This document shows, one piece after another, positions 47,073-55,861 of a DNA stretch of 64,000 nucleotides (the stretch's first letter is position 1; every line of letters starts with the position of its first letter). This DNA comes from Hanstruepera marina (GTDB taxonomy: Bacteria > Bacteroidota > Bacteroidia > Flavobacteriales > Flavobacteriaceae), in assembly GCF_019880635.1 (NCBI RefSeq), contig NZ_JAINVX010000005.1:62001-126000 (forward strand), in the 5' to 3' direction. The notes beneath the pieces are model-generated. The model had not been told where the DNA came from and searched no databases. It saw only the letters and a program-made list of their open reading frames with translations. Both the position numbers and the translations under genes were made by a program.

Positions 47073-50000
47073 TTATTTAAGGGATAAGGATTCACTTTCA
47101 ATTTGTAAACTACCTTTACGTTTTTTGCGTAACCACATCTTCAACTTCATGACTAAGAAAAATAAAACGGGCACAATAACTAAAGTTAAAAATGTTGCAA
47201 CAAATAGACCATAAATTACAGTCCAAGCCAATGGACCCCAGAAGATTACGTTATCTCCACCAATATAGATGTTTGGGTCAAAATCTTTAAATAAAGTAAA
47301 GAAGTTAATATTGAAACCAACTGCCAATGGAATTAAACCTAAAATAGTAGTTATTGCAGTAAGTAAAACAGGACGTAAACGCGCTTTACCAGCTCTAACA
47401 ATAGATTCAAACAAATCATCTATTTCCAGATAGTCGCTTTCATCTATATTGAGGTCAACTTTTTTACGGTCAATTAGCAATTGCGCATAATCCAACAATA
47501 CAACCCCATTGTTAACTACAACCCCAGCCAAAGAAATGATACCAACCATGGTCATCATAATTACAAAGGCACTACCTGTTATAACTATACCTCCAAAAAC
47601 ACCAATTAAGCTTAAGAAAATGGCCAACATTATAATTGTTGGTTTGGATATAGAGTTAAACTGGAATATCAATATGAAGAAAATAAGACCTAAACCTGTA
47701 AAGAATGCACCCATTAAAAAAGCCATTTGCTTGTTCTGTTCTTCAATTTGACCAGTATAATCGATTTTTATGTCTTTTGGAAGGCCTTCAAAACTTTTCA
47801 TCTCGTTTCTAATTTGATTAACTACGGCTCCCGCATCTGTGTAACCTGGTGCTAGCGCAGAATATACGGTAACCACACGTTTGGTGTCTTTGTGTTTTAT
47901 AGCACTGAAACCTGAAGTGTTTTCATAGGTCGCTATTGCAGAAACAGGTATTTCTTTAATTTGACCTGAAGCCATATCCCTAAACGTGATTTTTTGATTA
48001 AACAGCGCACTTTTGTCATAACGGTTTTCTTCATTAAACCTCACATAAATATCATAATCGTCACCATCTTCTTTGTAAATTCCAGCTTTAGATCCAAAAA
48101 TCGAATTTCGAAGTTGCTGTCCTACTTGTGAAGCACTAATGCCTAATTCACCAGCTTTTTCACGGTCAACTACTACGCGCATAATAGGCTTGTCCTTATT
48201 GACATCAATTTTCAATTCATCAACACCAGGTACATTTTTACTATTAATAAACTCTCGCATCTTTTCAGCTATGTTAATTAGCTGATTATAATCCTTTCCT
48301 TCAATTTCAATATTGATAGGAGCGCCTGCAGGAGGTCCAGCAGCGTCTTTTTCAACTGATATAAGAACACCTGGGTAAATACCTACCAATGATTTTTGAA
48401 CTTTTTGGCGTAAAATTTCACTGTCTTCACCTCGACGATATTTAAACTCACGCATAGAAGCGGTTATCTTGGCTTTATGAGGCATTTCGGCTGCAGATCC
48501 ACCATCAGTTTGCGGATTACCAGCACCCTCACCTACTTGTGATACGGCACTTTCTACCATAAAGTTATGAGTGCCGTCTTTGTAATGCGAATCGTCCAAC
48601 ACCTTGTAAACACGCTTTTCAATTTCTTTTGTTATGGCATTGGTTTTTTCAATGGCTGTTCCTTCAGGATACTCAATGTAAACAATAATCTGATTAGGAA
48701 TATTATCTGGGAAAAATTCCACTTTGGTACGTTGTGTTGATAGCGACATTCCAAAAGTCATGAATGCTACAATCAATAATAAAAATGTCCCCATACTCAA
48801 TGCTATGGGTCTCCACCTAGATAATGACCAACGTAGTGTTCTTTCATAGAAACGTTCCAATTTTACCAGAGTCTTGGTTTGGAAATTGTTAGCCCATTTA
48901 CGTAAAAATATTCGATAAACCCACAGCATAATAGCCGTAAACACCATTAAGGAACCTAAAGCTCTGTATTCTCCGGCAACAAAATACACCAGTAATCCAA
49001 AGACAACCATAATTGATGTAGTTGTTACAATTTGTTTAAGTGGCATATCCTTATCTTCAATACTCATAAACTGCGATACCAATACAGAGTTGAAAAATAT
49101 GGCTACAAATAGTGAAGAACCTAGTACTATAGAAAGTGTTTGGGGAAGTATAATCATAAACTCACCCATAATACCCGGCCATAACCCAAGAGGAATAAAA
49201 GCAGCAACTGTAGTTGCCGTCGAAATGATAATAGGGAAAGCAATTTCACCTATACCTTTTTTAGCTGCTTGAATACGGCTCATGCTTTCTTCGTCCATAA
49301 GTCGGTAAACATTTTCAACAACCACAATACCATTATCAACCAGCATACCTAATCCCATAATAAGTCCAAAAAGTACCATTGTATTAAGGGTAATGCCGAA
49401 CATATTTAGAATCATGAGGGACATAAACATGGACATTGGAATAGCAAAACCAACAAAAATGGCATTTTTAAAACCGAGGAAGAACATTAAAACGGTTACA
49501 ACCAAAATAACACCAAAGATGATATTGTTTACCAAGTCATCTACTTGTCCGATAGTTACTGAAGATTGGTCGTTTGCAATGGTAACCTCTAAATCTTGTG
49601 GAAATACATTCTCTTTGGCGTTCTTTACAATTTCATGAATCTGTTGAGCCGCTGCAACCATATTTTTGCCAGCACGTTTTTTAACATCAAGCATTACAAC
49701 AGGTTCACCATATTCCCTTGCAAAAGTTGTTTTATCTTCTTCTTTAAAACTGACAGTAGCAATATCTTTTAAGTAAATAGGATTGTCATGTTCTGATTTA
49801 ACTACAAAATTTTCTAAATCAGAGGGGTTTTCAATTTCCCCTAGTATTCTTATGGTTCTTCTCTGTCCACTTGCTTTTATGTTTCCTGCAGACATGGTTA
49901 CATTACCACCGTTAATAGCTCCAATGACATCACTAAATGATACCTGAGCAGCCATCATTTTATAAATATCTACAGCAACTTCAACTTCTTTTTCTTGTGC

Positions 50001-50579
50001 GCCACGAATGGCAACTTCTTTGATTTCTAGTAAATCTTCAATTTCATCCTGTAGGTATTCACCAAATTCTTTTAACTTATCAACAGGATAGTCACCTGAA
50101 ATATTGATATTAAGTATGGGCATTTCTTCAGACATACTTAAATCGAAAACATCGGGTTCTACTTTGGCATCATTAAATGTAGGCCAATCTTCGCCTGTTG
50201 TTTTTGATTCGACTTCGTCTTTGACTTTTAGTTTTGCTTCTTCAACGGTCACACCCTCATCAAACTCTACGATGACCATGGAGTAGTCTTCTTGAGATGT
50301 TGAGGTAATTTCTACAACATTACTAACAGTTTTAAGTTCATCTTCTAATGGGTCTGTTATAAGTTTTTCAATATCCTCTGCTGTGTTCCCAGGATAAACG
50401 GTACTTACATAAATTTTGGTTTCGTTTACTTCAGGGAAATTTTCTCTGGGCATTTCAAAGAATGCTGAAATACCTAAATAAAAAAACACTAAAATAAGGA
50501 CATATATCGTGGTCTTGTTATTTATGGCCCAAGATGACAGCCCAAATTCTTTATCGACTTTTTTTTGTCTTTCGGTCAT
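47073..50579 (-). CDS. RND efflux pump inner-membrane subunit
   Basis: The 1168-residue protein has 12 membrane segments and two large periplasmic loops in the AcrB/MexB-like plan. Its TM4 motif FGLIMGLGMLVDNGIVVVENVYR provides the proton-relay acid. The C-terminal half contains an extra loop between TM10 and TM11 (VDLNIDESDYLEIDDLF). It is the last gene of a TetR-TolC-adaptor-pump operon and exports drugs, detergents or metals; the substrate class cannot be told from sequence. Confidence 0.94.
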   Translation of the reverse strand: MTERQKKVDKEFGLSSWAINNKTTIYVLILVFFYLGISAFFEMPRENFPEVNETKIYVSTVYPGNTAEDIEKLITDPLEDELKTVSNVVEITSTSQEDYSMVIVEFDEGVTVEEAKLKVKDEVESKTTGEDWPTFNDAKVEPDVFDLSMSEEMPILNINISGDYPVDKLKEFGEYLQDEIEDLLEIKEVAIRGAQEKEVEVAVDIYKMMAAQVSFSDVIGAINGGNVTMSAGNIKASGQRRTIRILGEIENPSDLENFVVKSEHDNPIYLKDIATVSFKEEDKTTFAREYGEPVVMLDVKKRAGKNMVAAAQQIHEIVKNAKENVFPQDLEVTIANDQSSVTIGQVDDLVNNIIFGVILVVTVLMFFLGFKNAIFVGFAIPMSMFMSLMILNMFGITLNTMVLFGLIMGLGMLVDNGIVVVENVYRLMDEESMSRIQAAKKGIGEIAFPIIISTATTVAAFIPLGLWPGIMGEFMIILPQTLSIVLGSSLFVAIFFNSVLVSQFMSIEDKDMPLKQIVTTTSIMVVFGLLVYFVAGEYRALGSLMVFTAIMLWVYRIFLRKWANNFQTKTLVKLERFYERTLRWSLSRWRPIALSMGTFLLLIVAFMTFGMSLSTQRTKVEFFPDNIPNQIIVYIEYPEGTAIEKTNAITKEIEKRVYKVLDDSHYKDGTHNFMVESAVSQVGEGAGNPQTDGGSAAEMPHKAKITASMREFKYRRGEDSEILRQKVQKSLVGIYPGVLISVEKDAAGPPAGAPINIEIEGKDYNQLINIAEKMREFINSKNVPGVDELKIDVNKDKPIMRVVVDREKAGELGISASQVGQQLRNSIFGSKAGIYKEDGDDYDIYVRFNEENRYDKSALFNQKITFRDMASGQIKEIPVSAIATYENTSGFSAIKHKDTKRVVTVYSALAPGYTDAGAVVNQIRNEMKSFEGLPKDIKIDYTGQIEEQNKQMAFLMGAFFTGLGLIFFILIFQFNSISKPTIIMLAIFLSLIGVFGGIVITGSAFVIMMTMVGIISLAGVVVNNGVVLLDYAQLLIDRKKVDLNIDESDYLEIDDLFESIVRAGKARLRPVLLTAITTILGLIPLAVGFNINFFTLFKDFDPNIYIGGDNVIFWGPLAWTVIYGLFVATFLTLVIVPVLFFLVMKLKMWLRKKRKGSLQIESESLSLK

Positions 50580-50607
50580 GTTTTAAATCTTTTGACTTAT
50601 GGTTAGT

Positions 50608-51792
50608 TTATTGTGCAGTTTCATTGTAGTCAATCACTTCAACTGATTGGCCATCTTTTACACTTCGAGCACCTTCTTTGATAATTTCAGCGTTGTTTTC
50701 AATTCCAGACAGGACTTCAATAACATCGCCTTGTGTTTTTCCAGTAGTGATTATGGTCTTTTTAGCAACACCTACATTTTTAGCATTCTTTTCTGAAACG
50801 GTATATATATATTGTTCACCTTCGGCATTTTCCGAAATAACGCTTTGAGGAATTAATATAGCCTCTTTATTTGTGTAGTCGTTAATTTTTAGTTTAGCCG
50901 TTAAGTTCGGTTTGATATTTTTTTCAGAGTTTGGAATACCAACTTCAACCTTAAATGTTCTATTTGAAGGATTAATAAAGTCACCAGCTTGGCGTACTTC
51001 GGTTTCAATTGTCTTTCCTAAAACCGGAAACTCCACTACCACGTGTTTTCCTCTGGTAACATCTTCAATATAGCGCTCTGGAACTTCGGTTTCAATATAC
51101 ATGTTGTTAAGGTTTACCAATCTAAAAAGTTGGGACTGACCAGCAGCAACTACGCTTCCTTGTTCGGTAATGACATCGTCAATAGTTCCGGAAAAGGGTG
51201 CTTTTACAACAGTTTTTGCAATTTGTTGATTAAGTTGGTTTACAGCTTTTTCTTGAGCTTCATAATTAGACTTGGCTTGTAAATACTGAATTTCACTACC
51301 TATATTTTGATCCCATAATCGTTTTTGGCGTTCATAGGTAGTTTTGGCTAAATCGGTTTGGATTTGTAATTGAGCCAATTGTTGACCTAAACCACCATCA
51401 TCAATTTTAGCGAGTGTTTGTCCTTTGCTTACTTTTTGACCTTCTTTTACATAAACTTGGGTTAATATGCCATTGTATTCAGGAGTAATAACCAAAAGGT
51501 TTTTGGTAGTTACATTTCCCTGAATTTCAAAATAATGGTTAAAAGGTTCTGTTTTAGCTTTAAAGGTTGTGATTAAAGGTACTTTTTTTACAGTATCAAT
51601 TTTAGATATGGCTTCATCTAAAGACGCCAATTGACTGTTGATGGTCTGTTGTTGTTCTACAATTTCAGCTCGTTTTTGGCGCATGAGTTCTAAATCGTCA
51701 GAGCTTAATACGTTTTCGAGTGAGTTTTTTTTACCTTCTCCGCAAGAGGCTAAAAGAAGTGTTATTATAATTAATGTTAGTATGTTTTTCAT
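50608..51792 (-). CDS. RND efflux periplasmic adaptor lipoprotein
   Basis: The 394-residue protein has a lipoprotein signal (LLLASCGEGKK, Cys17), a coiled-coil pre-segment (about 35-65), biotinyl-lipoyl halves (VKEGQKVSKGQTLAKI and VKAPFSGTIDDVITEQGS) around a helical hairpin (about 140-190), and beta-barrel and membrane-proximal domains. It links the RND pump to the TolC-like channel encoded 13 bases upstream on the same strand. Confidence 0.93.
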   Translation of the reverse strand: MKNILTLIIITLLLASCGEGKKNSLENVLSSDDLELMRQKRAEIVEQQQTINSQLASLDEAISKIDTVKKVPLITTFKAKTEPFNHYFEIQGNVTTKNLLVITPEYNGILTQVYVKEGQKVSKGQTLAKIDDGGLGQQLAQLQIQTDLAKTTYERQKRLWDQNIGSEIQYLQAKSNYEAQEKAVNQLNQQIAKTVVKAPFSGTIDDVITEQGSVVAAGQSQLFRLVNLNNMYIETEVPERYIEDVTRGKHVVVEFPVLGKTIETEVRQAGDFINPSNRTFKVEVGIPNSEKNIKPNLTAKLKINDYTNKEAILIPQSVISENAEGEQYIYTVSEKNAKNVGVAKKTIITTGKTQGDVIEVLSGIENNAEIIKEGARSVKDGQSVEVIDYNETAQ

Positions 51793-51805
51793 GTTATTTA
51801 ATGAC

Positions 51806-53146
51806 TTAATAATTAACGGTGTTAAGTATGGTTTCTAATTCGGCTTTTTTGGCAATAACGTTAAACATAGCTTGTAAATATTCTTGTTGAGCCGTGTATA
51901 ATTGGGTTTGTGCCTGTCTTAATTCAAAACTTGTTGCTATGCCTTCGAAGAATTTGGTTTCATTTTTGGCTTCTATTCGTTCGGCAAGATTTAAATTTTC
52001 TTTTTTATTGGAATAATCATCAATTGCAAATTGATATGCGCTTTTTGCATTAGCAATTTGAAATTGCAACTGTTGCTCTACTTCTGTTAACTCTTCTTCT
52101 GCTTTGGCAACTTCAATTTTAGCACGCTGTACTGAAGCACGTCTTAATCCAGAGCTAAAAATTGGAATATTCATGGACACACCAAACTGTGCTTGACCAA
52201 ACCAATTTTGATTATTGTTTGCAAAAGTAAATTCTTCACTAAAACCATTGTAACCAGCAGTTACAAAACCATTTAAACGTGGTAAGTACGCGCTTTTTTC
52301 CAGTTTTAGTAAAAGCTCTTGCGTTTCCATATAATTGGATGCAATGCGATAATCGATAGCATTTTCTACACTGTCATCTGTATTTAATAAATCAAGCGAA
52401 ATGTTTTGAAGGGTTAAAGTTTCCAAATCGTCTGATAATGTAGTAATGGAGTTTACATCTAGACCTAATGTAATGTTGAACATTTTATAGGCTAAATCTT
52501 TTAAGCGAATATTATTGTTTAAGTAGCTTTTTAAACTCGTTAAAGTTATTTGAAGCTGCTCAACACTTTCTTCTTCACCCAATCCGTTTTCATATATTTT
52601 TGTAGTTTCATTAAGGTTCTTTTCTAGAACAGCTATATTGTTCTCTACAATCGTTAAACTTTCATCGGCAAGTAATACATTGCCATAGGCATTGATAACC
52701 GCCTTGCGAACTTCTAAATCTGTTTTTACTTTAGAGTTTTCAGAGATCAATAAATACACTTTAGCAGCTTGAAGCCCAACTAGGTAAGAGCCATCAAAAA
52801 GTAATTGATTTAAAGTAGCACCAGCAACCATACTTTGTTGTGTTCCAAATGTTACTGGTACAAATGTGCCTGGTTCTCCACCAGCAATTTCGCCTGGCAA
52901 TAACGAAATTTGTTGTTTGATCCAATTTTGATAGTCTATATTACCATTTATTTGTGGTAAACCTGTTGCAGTGGTTTCCCATTTTTCTTTTTCAGCAATT
53001 TTAACATCGCGAATGGCATTTTTTGCATTTCTATTATTTTCAAGAGCGAAATCAATTGCTTCTTGTAATGTAAAGCTATATGAGTTTTCCTGACCAAATG
53101 TTATTGTGGTGAAAAGAAAACCTATTAAATAAATAATATGTTTCAT
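51806..53146 (-). CDS. TolC family outer-membrane channel protein
   Basis: The 446-residue protein has a signal peptide (to FGQ, about 19) and two homologous TolC-like halves with long helices (FTLQEAIDFALENNRNAKNA; ...AQTQLYTAQQEYLQAMFNVIAKKAELETIL). It forms the outer-membrane exit duct of the tripartite RND pump. It lies between the TetR regulator and the adaptor gene with short gaps, so all four genes form one transcription unit. Confidence 0.93.
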   Translation of the reverse strand: MKHIIYLIGFLFTTITFGQENSYSFTLQEAIDFALENNRNAKNAIRDVKIAEKEKWETTATGLPQINGNIDYQNWIKQQISLLPGEIAGGEPGTFVPVTFGTQQSMVAGATLNQLLFDGSYLVGLQAAKVYLLISENSKVKTDLEVRKAVINAYGNVLLADESLTIVENNIAVLEKNLNETTKIYENGLGEEESVEQLQITLTSLKSYLNNNIRLKDLAYKMFNITLGLDVNSITTLSDDLETLTLQNISLDLLNTDDSVENAIDYRIASNYMETQELLLKLEKSAYLPRLNGFVTAGYNGFSEEFTFANNNQNWFGQAQFGVSMNIPIFSSGLRRASVQRAKIEVAKAEEELTEVEQQLQFQIANAKSAYQFAIDDYSNKKENLNLAERIEAKNETKFFEGIATSFELRQAQTQLYTAQQEYLQAMFNVIAKKAELETILNTVNY

Positions 53147-53168
53147 GAATAGTTTTTTCTGTAGGTTT

Positions 53169-53777
53169 TTAATTTGATTGATTGACTTTTAAATATTCAT
53201 TTAGCAGCTCAAGACCTTTAGGCGTACAAATACCGCGTAAGTGATATTCGAGATAGTTGTCCATAAGGGTTTTCATTGAAAAATTCTCAAGAGGAAAAAG
53301 ACCCTTGTCCTTTAATGACATCATACAATTAAAATAGATTTTAGAAATAAAGGTTACATTCAGATTCTCTCTATATAAACCAATTTTTTTTCCGCGTTCT
53401 AAATTGCAGCTCACGCAATCATCCATTACACAATATTGTTTTTCTTTAATATCTTTAAATATCTTGGGATAATATTTTTCCAATTGGTATTGTGGTGATG
53501 ACTTTTCATCTTTAAGATTATGCATCAGGAATTTTTTGATTTCGTAAATCTCCTCAATAGGATTTTTTTCCATATCCCTAATATCTTCAATACCACTTGA
53601 AATAAATTGGAACAAGTACATTACGGATTCTTCTACCAAGATGTTTTTGTTTTCAAAGTATTGGTAAATGGTTTTTTTAGATATGCCCAAATTATTGGCA
53701 ATATCATCCATAGTCACACTTTTAAAACCATAGGTTAAGAATAAATCAACAGCTGTTTTTAAAATATCTTCTTTCAT
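53169..53777 (-). CDS. TetR family regulator of the RND operon
   Basis: The 202-residue regulator has an N-terminal helix-turn-helix (MKEDILKTAVDLFLTYGF...ISKKTIYQYFENK, about 1-48) and a C-terminal ligand domain with several cysteines (YCVMDDCVSCNLERG). The ATG at 53777 is chosen: the longer frame would start with TTG and run through the operator. It is the first gene of the operon. A perfect 9-bp inverted repeat lies 23-50 bases upstream of its start, consistent with autorepression. Confidence 0.92.
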   Translation of the reverse strand: MKEDILKTAVDLFLTYGFKSVTMDDIANNLGISKKTIYQYFENKNILVEESVMYLFQFISSGIEDIRDMEKNPIEEIYEIKKFLMHNLKDEKSSPQYQLEKYYPKIFKDIKEKQYCVMDDCVSCNLERGKKIGLYRENLNVTFISKIYFNCMMSLKDKGLFPLENFSMKTLMDNYLEYHLRGICTPKGLELLNEYLKVNQSN

Positions 53778-53799
53778 AATTGTTGGCAAAAGTACAGAA

Positions 53800-53827
53800 G
53801 GAAACTTTAAAAACAAAAAAAGTTTCC
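53800..53827. promoter_or_regulatory. operator for the TetR-type regulator
   Basis: Perfect arms GGAAACTTT and AAAGTTTCC are separated by 10 bases. It lies between the TetR gene and the divergent polyprenyl synthase gene. The symmetry is typical of TetR dimer sites. Confidence 0.75.
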
Positions 53828-53864
53828 AAAGTTTTAATGATTTTTTAACATTGCAATCAAGAAG

Positions 53865-53896
53865 TTGTTTTAATCCTGCCAATTACTTTACTTTTG
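53865..53896 (+). promoter_or_regulatory. promoter of the polyprenyl synthase gene, leaderless type
   Basis: TTG (53865-53867), a 21-base spacer and TACTTTTG (53889-53896) match the Bacteroidota -33/-7 pattern. The start codon follows four bases after the -7 element. Confidence 0.65.
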
Positions 53897-53900
53897 CATA

Positions 53901-54875
53901 ATGCAGAATATTTCATTTTATCAAGAGGCTTTTACGAATCATTTAAAGGAGTTTTTAAAGGAGCGAGAGCCAGCGAGTTTATATAATCCCATAAATTATA
54001 TTCTCAAACTGGGAGGAAAACGCTTAAGACCTGTTTTGACCTTAATGACAGCAGAAGTTTTTGATGTGGATTTTAAAAAAGCGCTTGATGCAGCCTTAAG
54101 CGTTGAAGTGTTTCATAATTTTTCTTTAGTTCACGATGATATTATGGACGATGCACCTTTGCGTCGCGGACAAGAAACGGTTCATGAAAAATGGGATGTT
54201 AATACAGGCATATTGTCTGGAGATGCAATGCTTATCATGGCCTATAAATTATTTGAAAACTATGAGAGTGAAACATTTCAGTCATTGGCTAAATTGTTTA
54301 GCAAAACGGCCTTAGAAGTCTGTGAAGGGCAACAATACGATGTTGATTTTGAGACTAGAGACGACGTTGTTATAGCTGAATATCTAAAAATGATTGAATA
54401 CAAAACAGCGGTATTGGTAGGGGCTGCAATGAAAATGGGAGCTATTGTTGCTAAAGCCAATGTGCAAGACCAGAATAATATTTATGAGTTTGGAAAAAAT
54501 TTAGGTATTGCTTTTCAGTTGCAAGATGATTATTTAGATGCTTTTGGGGATCCTAAATCCTTTGGCAAGCAAATGGGTGGAGATATTATCGAAAACAAGA
54601 AAACTATTCTATACTTAAAAACACAAGAACTGGGTTCAGAAGAAGACAAGAAACAAATAGAACATTTATACAGTCTAAAACCCAACGACCATACAGATAA
54701 GATTGAAACTATAAAATCAATTTTTGAGTCTTCTGGTGCTGCAGCTGCCACAAAAAATGAAATTATGTTGTTTACAAACAAGGCTTTTAGTGTATTAGAC
54801 AATCTAAATATTTCTGATTCAAAAAAAGCAGTATTAAAAGCTTTCGGAGTACAATTAATGAACCGTTCTGTTTAA
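53901..54875 (+). CDS. polyprenyl diphosphate synthase
   Basis: The 324-residue enzyme elongates allylic diphosphates with isopentenyl diphosphate. Both aspartate-rich motifs are present: DDIMDDAPLRRG (79-90) and DDYLDAFGD (209-217), with GGKRLRP (38-44) for IPP binding. The small residue and length upstream of the first motif do not settle chain length; the product may be geranylgeranyl or longer for menaquinone. Its stop overlaps the next gene by one base. Confidence 0.92.
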   Translation: MQNISFYQEAFTNHLKEFLKEREPASLYNPINYILKLGGKRLRPVLTLMTAEVFDVDFKKALDAALSVEVFHNFSLVHDDIMDDAPLRRGQETVHEKWDVNTGILSGDAMLIMAYKLFENYESETFQSLAKLFSKTALEVCEGQQYDVDFETRDDVVIAEYLKMIEYKTAVLVGAAMKMGAIVAKANVQDQNNIYEFGKNLGIAFQLQDDYLDAFGDPKSFGKQMGGDIIENKKTILYLKTQELGSEEDKKQIEHLYSLKPNDHTDKIETIKSIFESSGAAAATKNEIMLFTNKAFSVLDNLNISDSKKAVLKAFGVQLMNRSV

Positions 54876-55222
54876 TGCAATTACCACAGACATTCAATGA
54901 ATTAATTGCTGAAGCCGAAAGTCTTAAGCTATATAAACAGTTGGTTGTACAACTTAACAAGGATTTAGCCTTAGCTAATATAGATTTAAGCTTTTCTGAA
55001 GATGTTTTGCCTACGAGTTTAAAATTGTTATTGCACGAAATGATCTATAAATTAATACAGGAACGATTTATGGATTATCTTAATTTACTGTATATTATTG
55101 ATGTTTCAGAAAAGAGAATTAAAACACTTGATGGTATTGATACTCTTGAAATGTCTGAGAAAGTTGCCTTTATGATACTTCAGCGTGAGTGGCAAAAAGT
55201 CTGGTTCAGGAACAAGTACTAA
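54875..55222 (+). CDS. 115-residue protein coupled to polyprenyl synthase, unknown
   Basis: The protein is mostly helical and soluble (MQLPQTFNELIAEAESLKLYKQ...), with no recognised domain. Its ATG overlaps the stop codon of the polyprenyl synthase (TAATG), implying translational coupling. Its 3' end overlaps the convergent barrel gene by four bases. No function can be assigned. Confidence 0.7.
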   Translation: MQLPQTFNELIAEAESLKLYKQLVVQLNKDLALANIDLSFSEDVLPTSLKLLLHEMIYKLIQERFMDYLNLLYIIDVSEKRIKTLDGIDTLEMSEKVAFMILQREWQKVWFRNKY

Positions 55223-55752
55223 AAGTAAACCCGCACAAATGGAGCCCATGAGTTAGCATAAATACTTTTATCTCTATCATAAAGAACATCAAATCGAATA
55301 CCCATGGCTACAGGCCCAGCGTTATAGCCAACACCCATAAACAATGCTGGATACCAATAATTTTCATCTAAAAAAGGAGTAGAACTATTGTAATTCCTGT
55401 TCACATTTAACTGTTCAAACTCTGCTGAAAGTTGTAGCTGTGGTATGGGGTTGTATAAACCAATTAAGCTGCCTCCAATAATTGAAGACCTATAAAAGTT
55501 CTTTTCTTCATTATAGGTATAATTGGCGCCCAATCCCATGGCGAATTGTGGATTAAAACGGTAGATGGCACTTGGTGCAATAGTTCCGCCAAAAAAGCCA
55601 TCGCCAAAACTTAATCCAACGCTGCCTCCAAAGGCAACATGCTGCCAAAATTCACTTTTGTTTTGCGACTGTACAGAAAATATCAATCCGAATAAAAGCA
55701 CAAGAAAAACGCTTGTTTTTTTTAATGAATTACTTTGAGTATTCTTTTTCAT
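55219..55752 (-). CDS. predicted outer-membrane beta-barrel protein
   Basis: The 177-residue protein has a signal peptide (to VQSQ, about 29), repeated amphipathic strands (FGGSVGLSFGDGFFGGTIAPSAIYRF; MGVGYNAGPVAMGIRFDVLYD) and a terminal Phe (VRVYF). Homologues are sometimes labelled alpha-ketoglutarate decarboxylase because they lie beside odhA, but nothing enzymatic is visible. It is divergent from odhA. Confidence 0.78.
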   Translation of the reverse strand: MKKNTQSNSLKKTSVFLVLLFGLIFSVQSQNKSEFWQHVAFGGSVGLSFGDGFFGGTIAPSAIYRFNPQFAMGLGANYTYNEEKNFYRSSIIGGSLIGLYNPIPQLQLSAEFEQLNVNRNYNSSTPFLDENYWYPALFMGVGYNAGPVAMGIRFDVLYDRDKSIYANSWAPFVRVYF

Positions 55753-55812
55753 TTTAAATATTTTAAATCTATGTTATAAAAATAATAAAAGCATACCTAA
55801 TTTTCTTAAAAG

Positions 55813-55828
55813 TTGTACTTTTGTACAA
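55813..55828 (+). promoter_or_regulatory. odhA promoter with overlapping dyad
   Basis: TACTTTTG (55816-55823) is a good -7 element about 38 bases before odhA. It is embedded in the dyad TTGTAC-TTTT-GTACAA, so a regulator bound there would block or control the promoter. Confidence 0.5.
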
Positions 55829-55861
55829 ATTTATTAGAACGATTTAGTTTTAACCTATTTT

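Noticed and set aside
53778-53882. Longer TetR protein starting at a TTG at 53882.
   Set aside because: The extension runs through the perfect operator and the divergent promoter and adds residues outside the helix-turn-helix domain.
55219-55752. Alpha-ketoglutarate decarboxylase, a label seen on homologues.
   Set aside because: It is a small signal-peptide-bearing beta-barrel with no enzymatic motif; the label derives from its position beside odhA.
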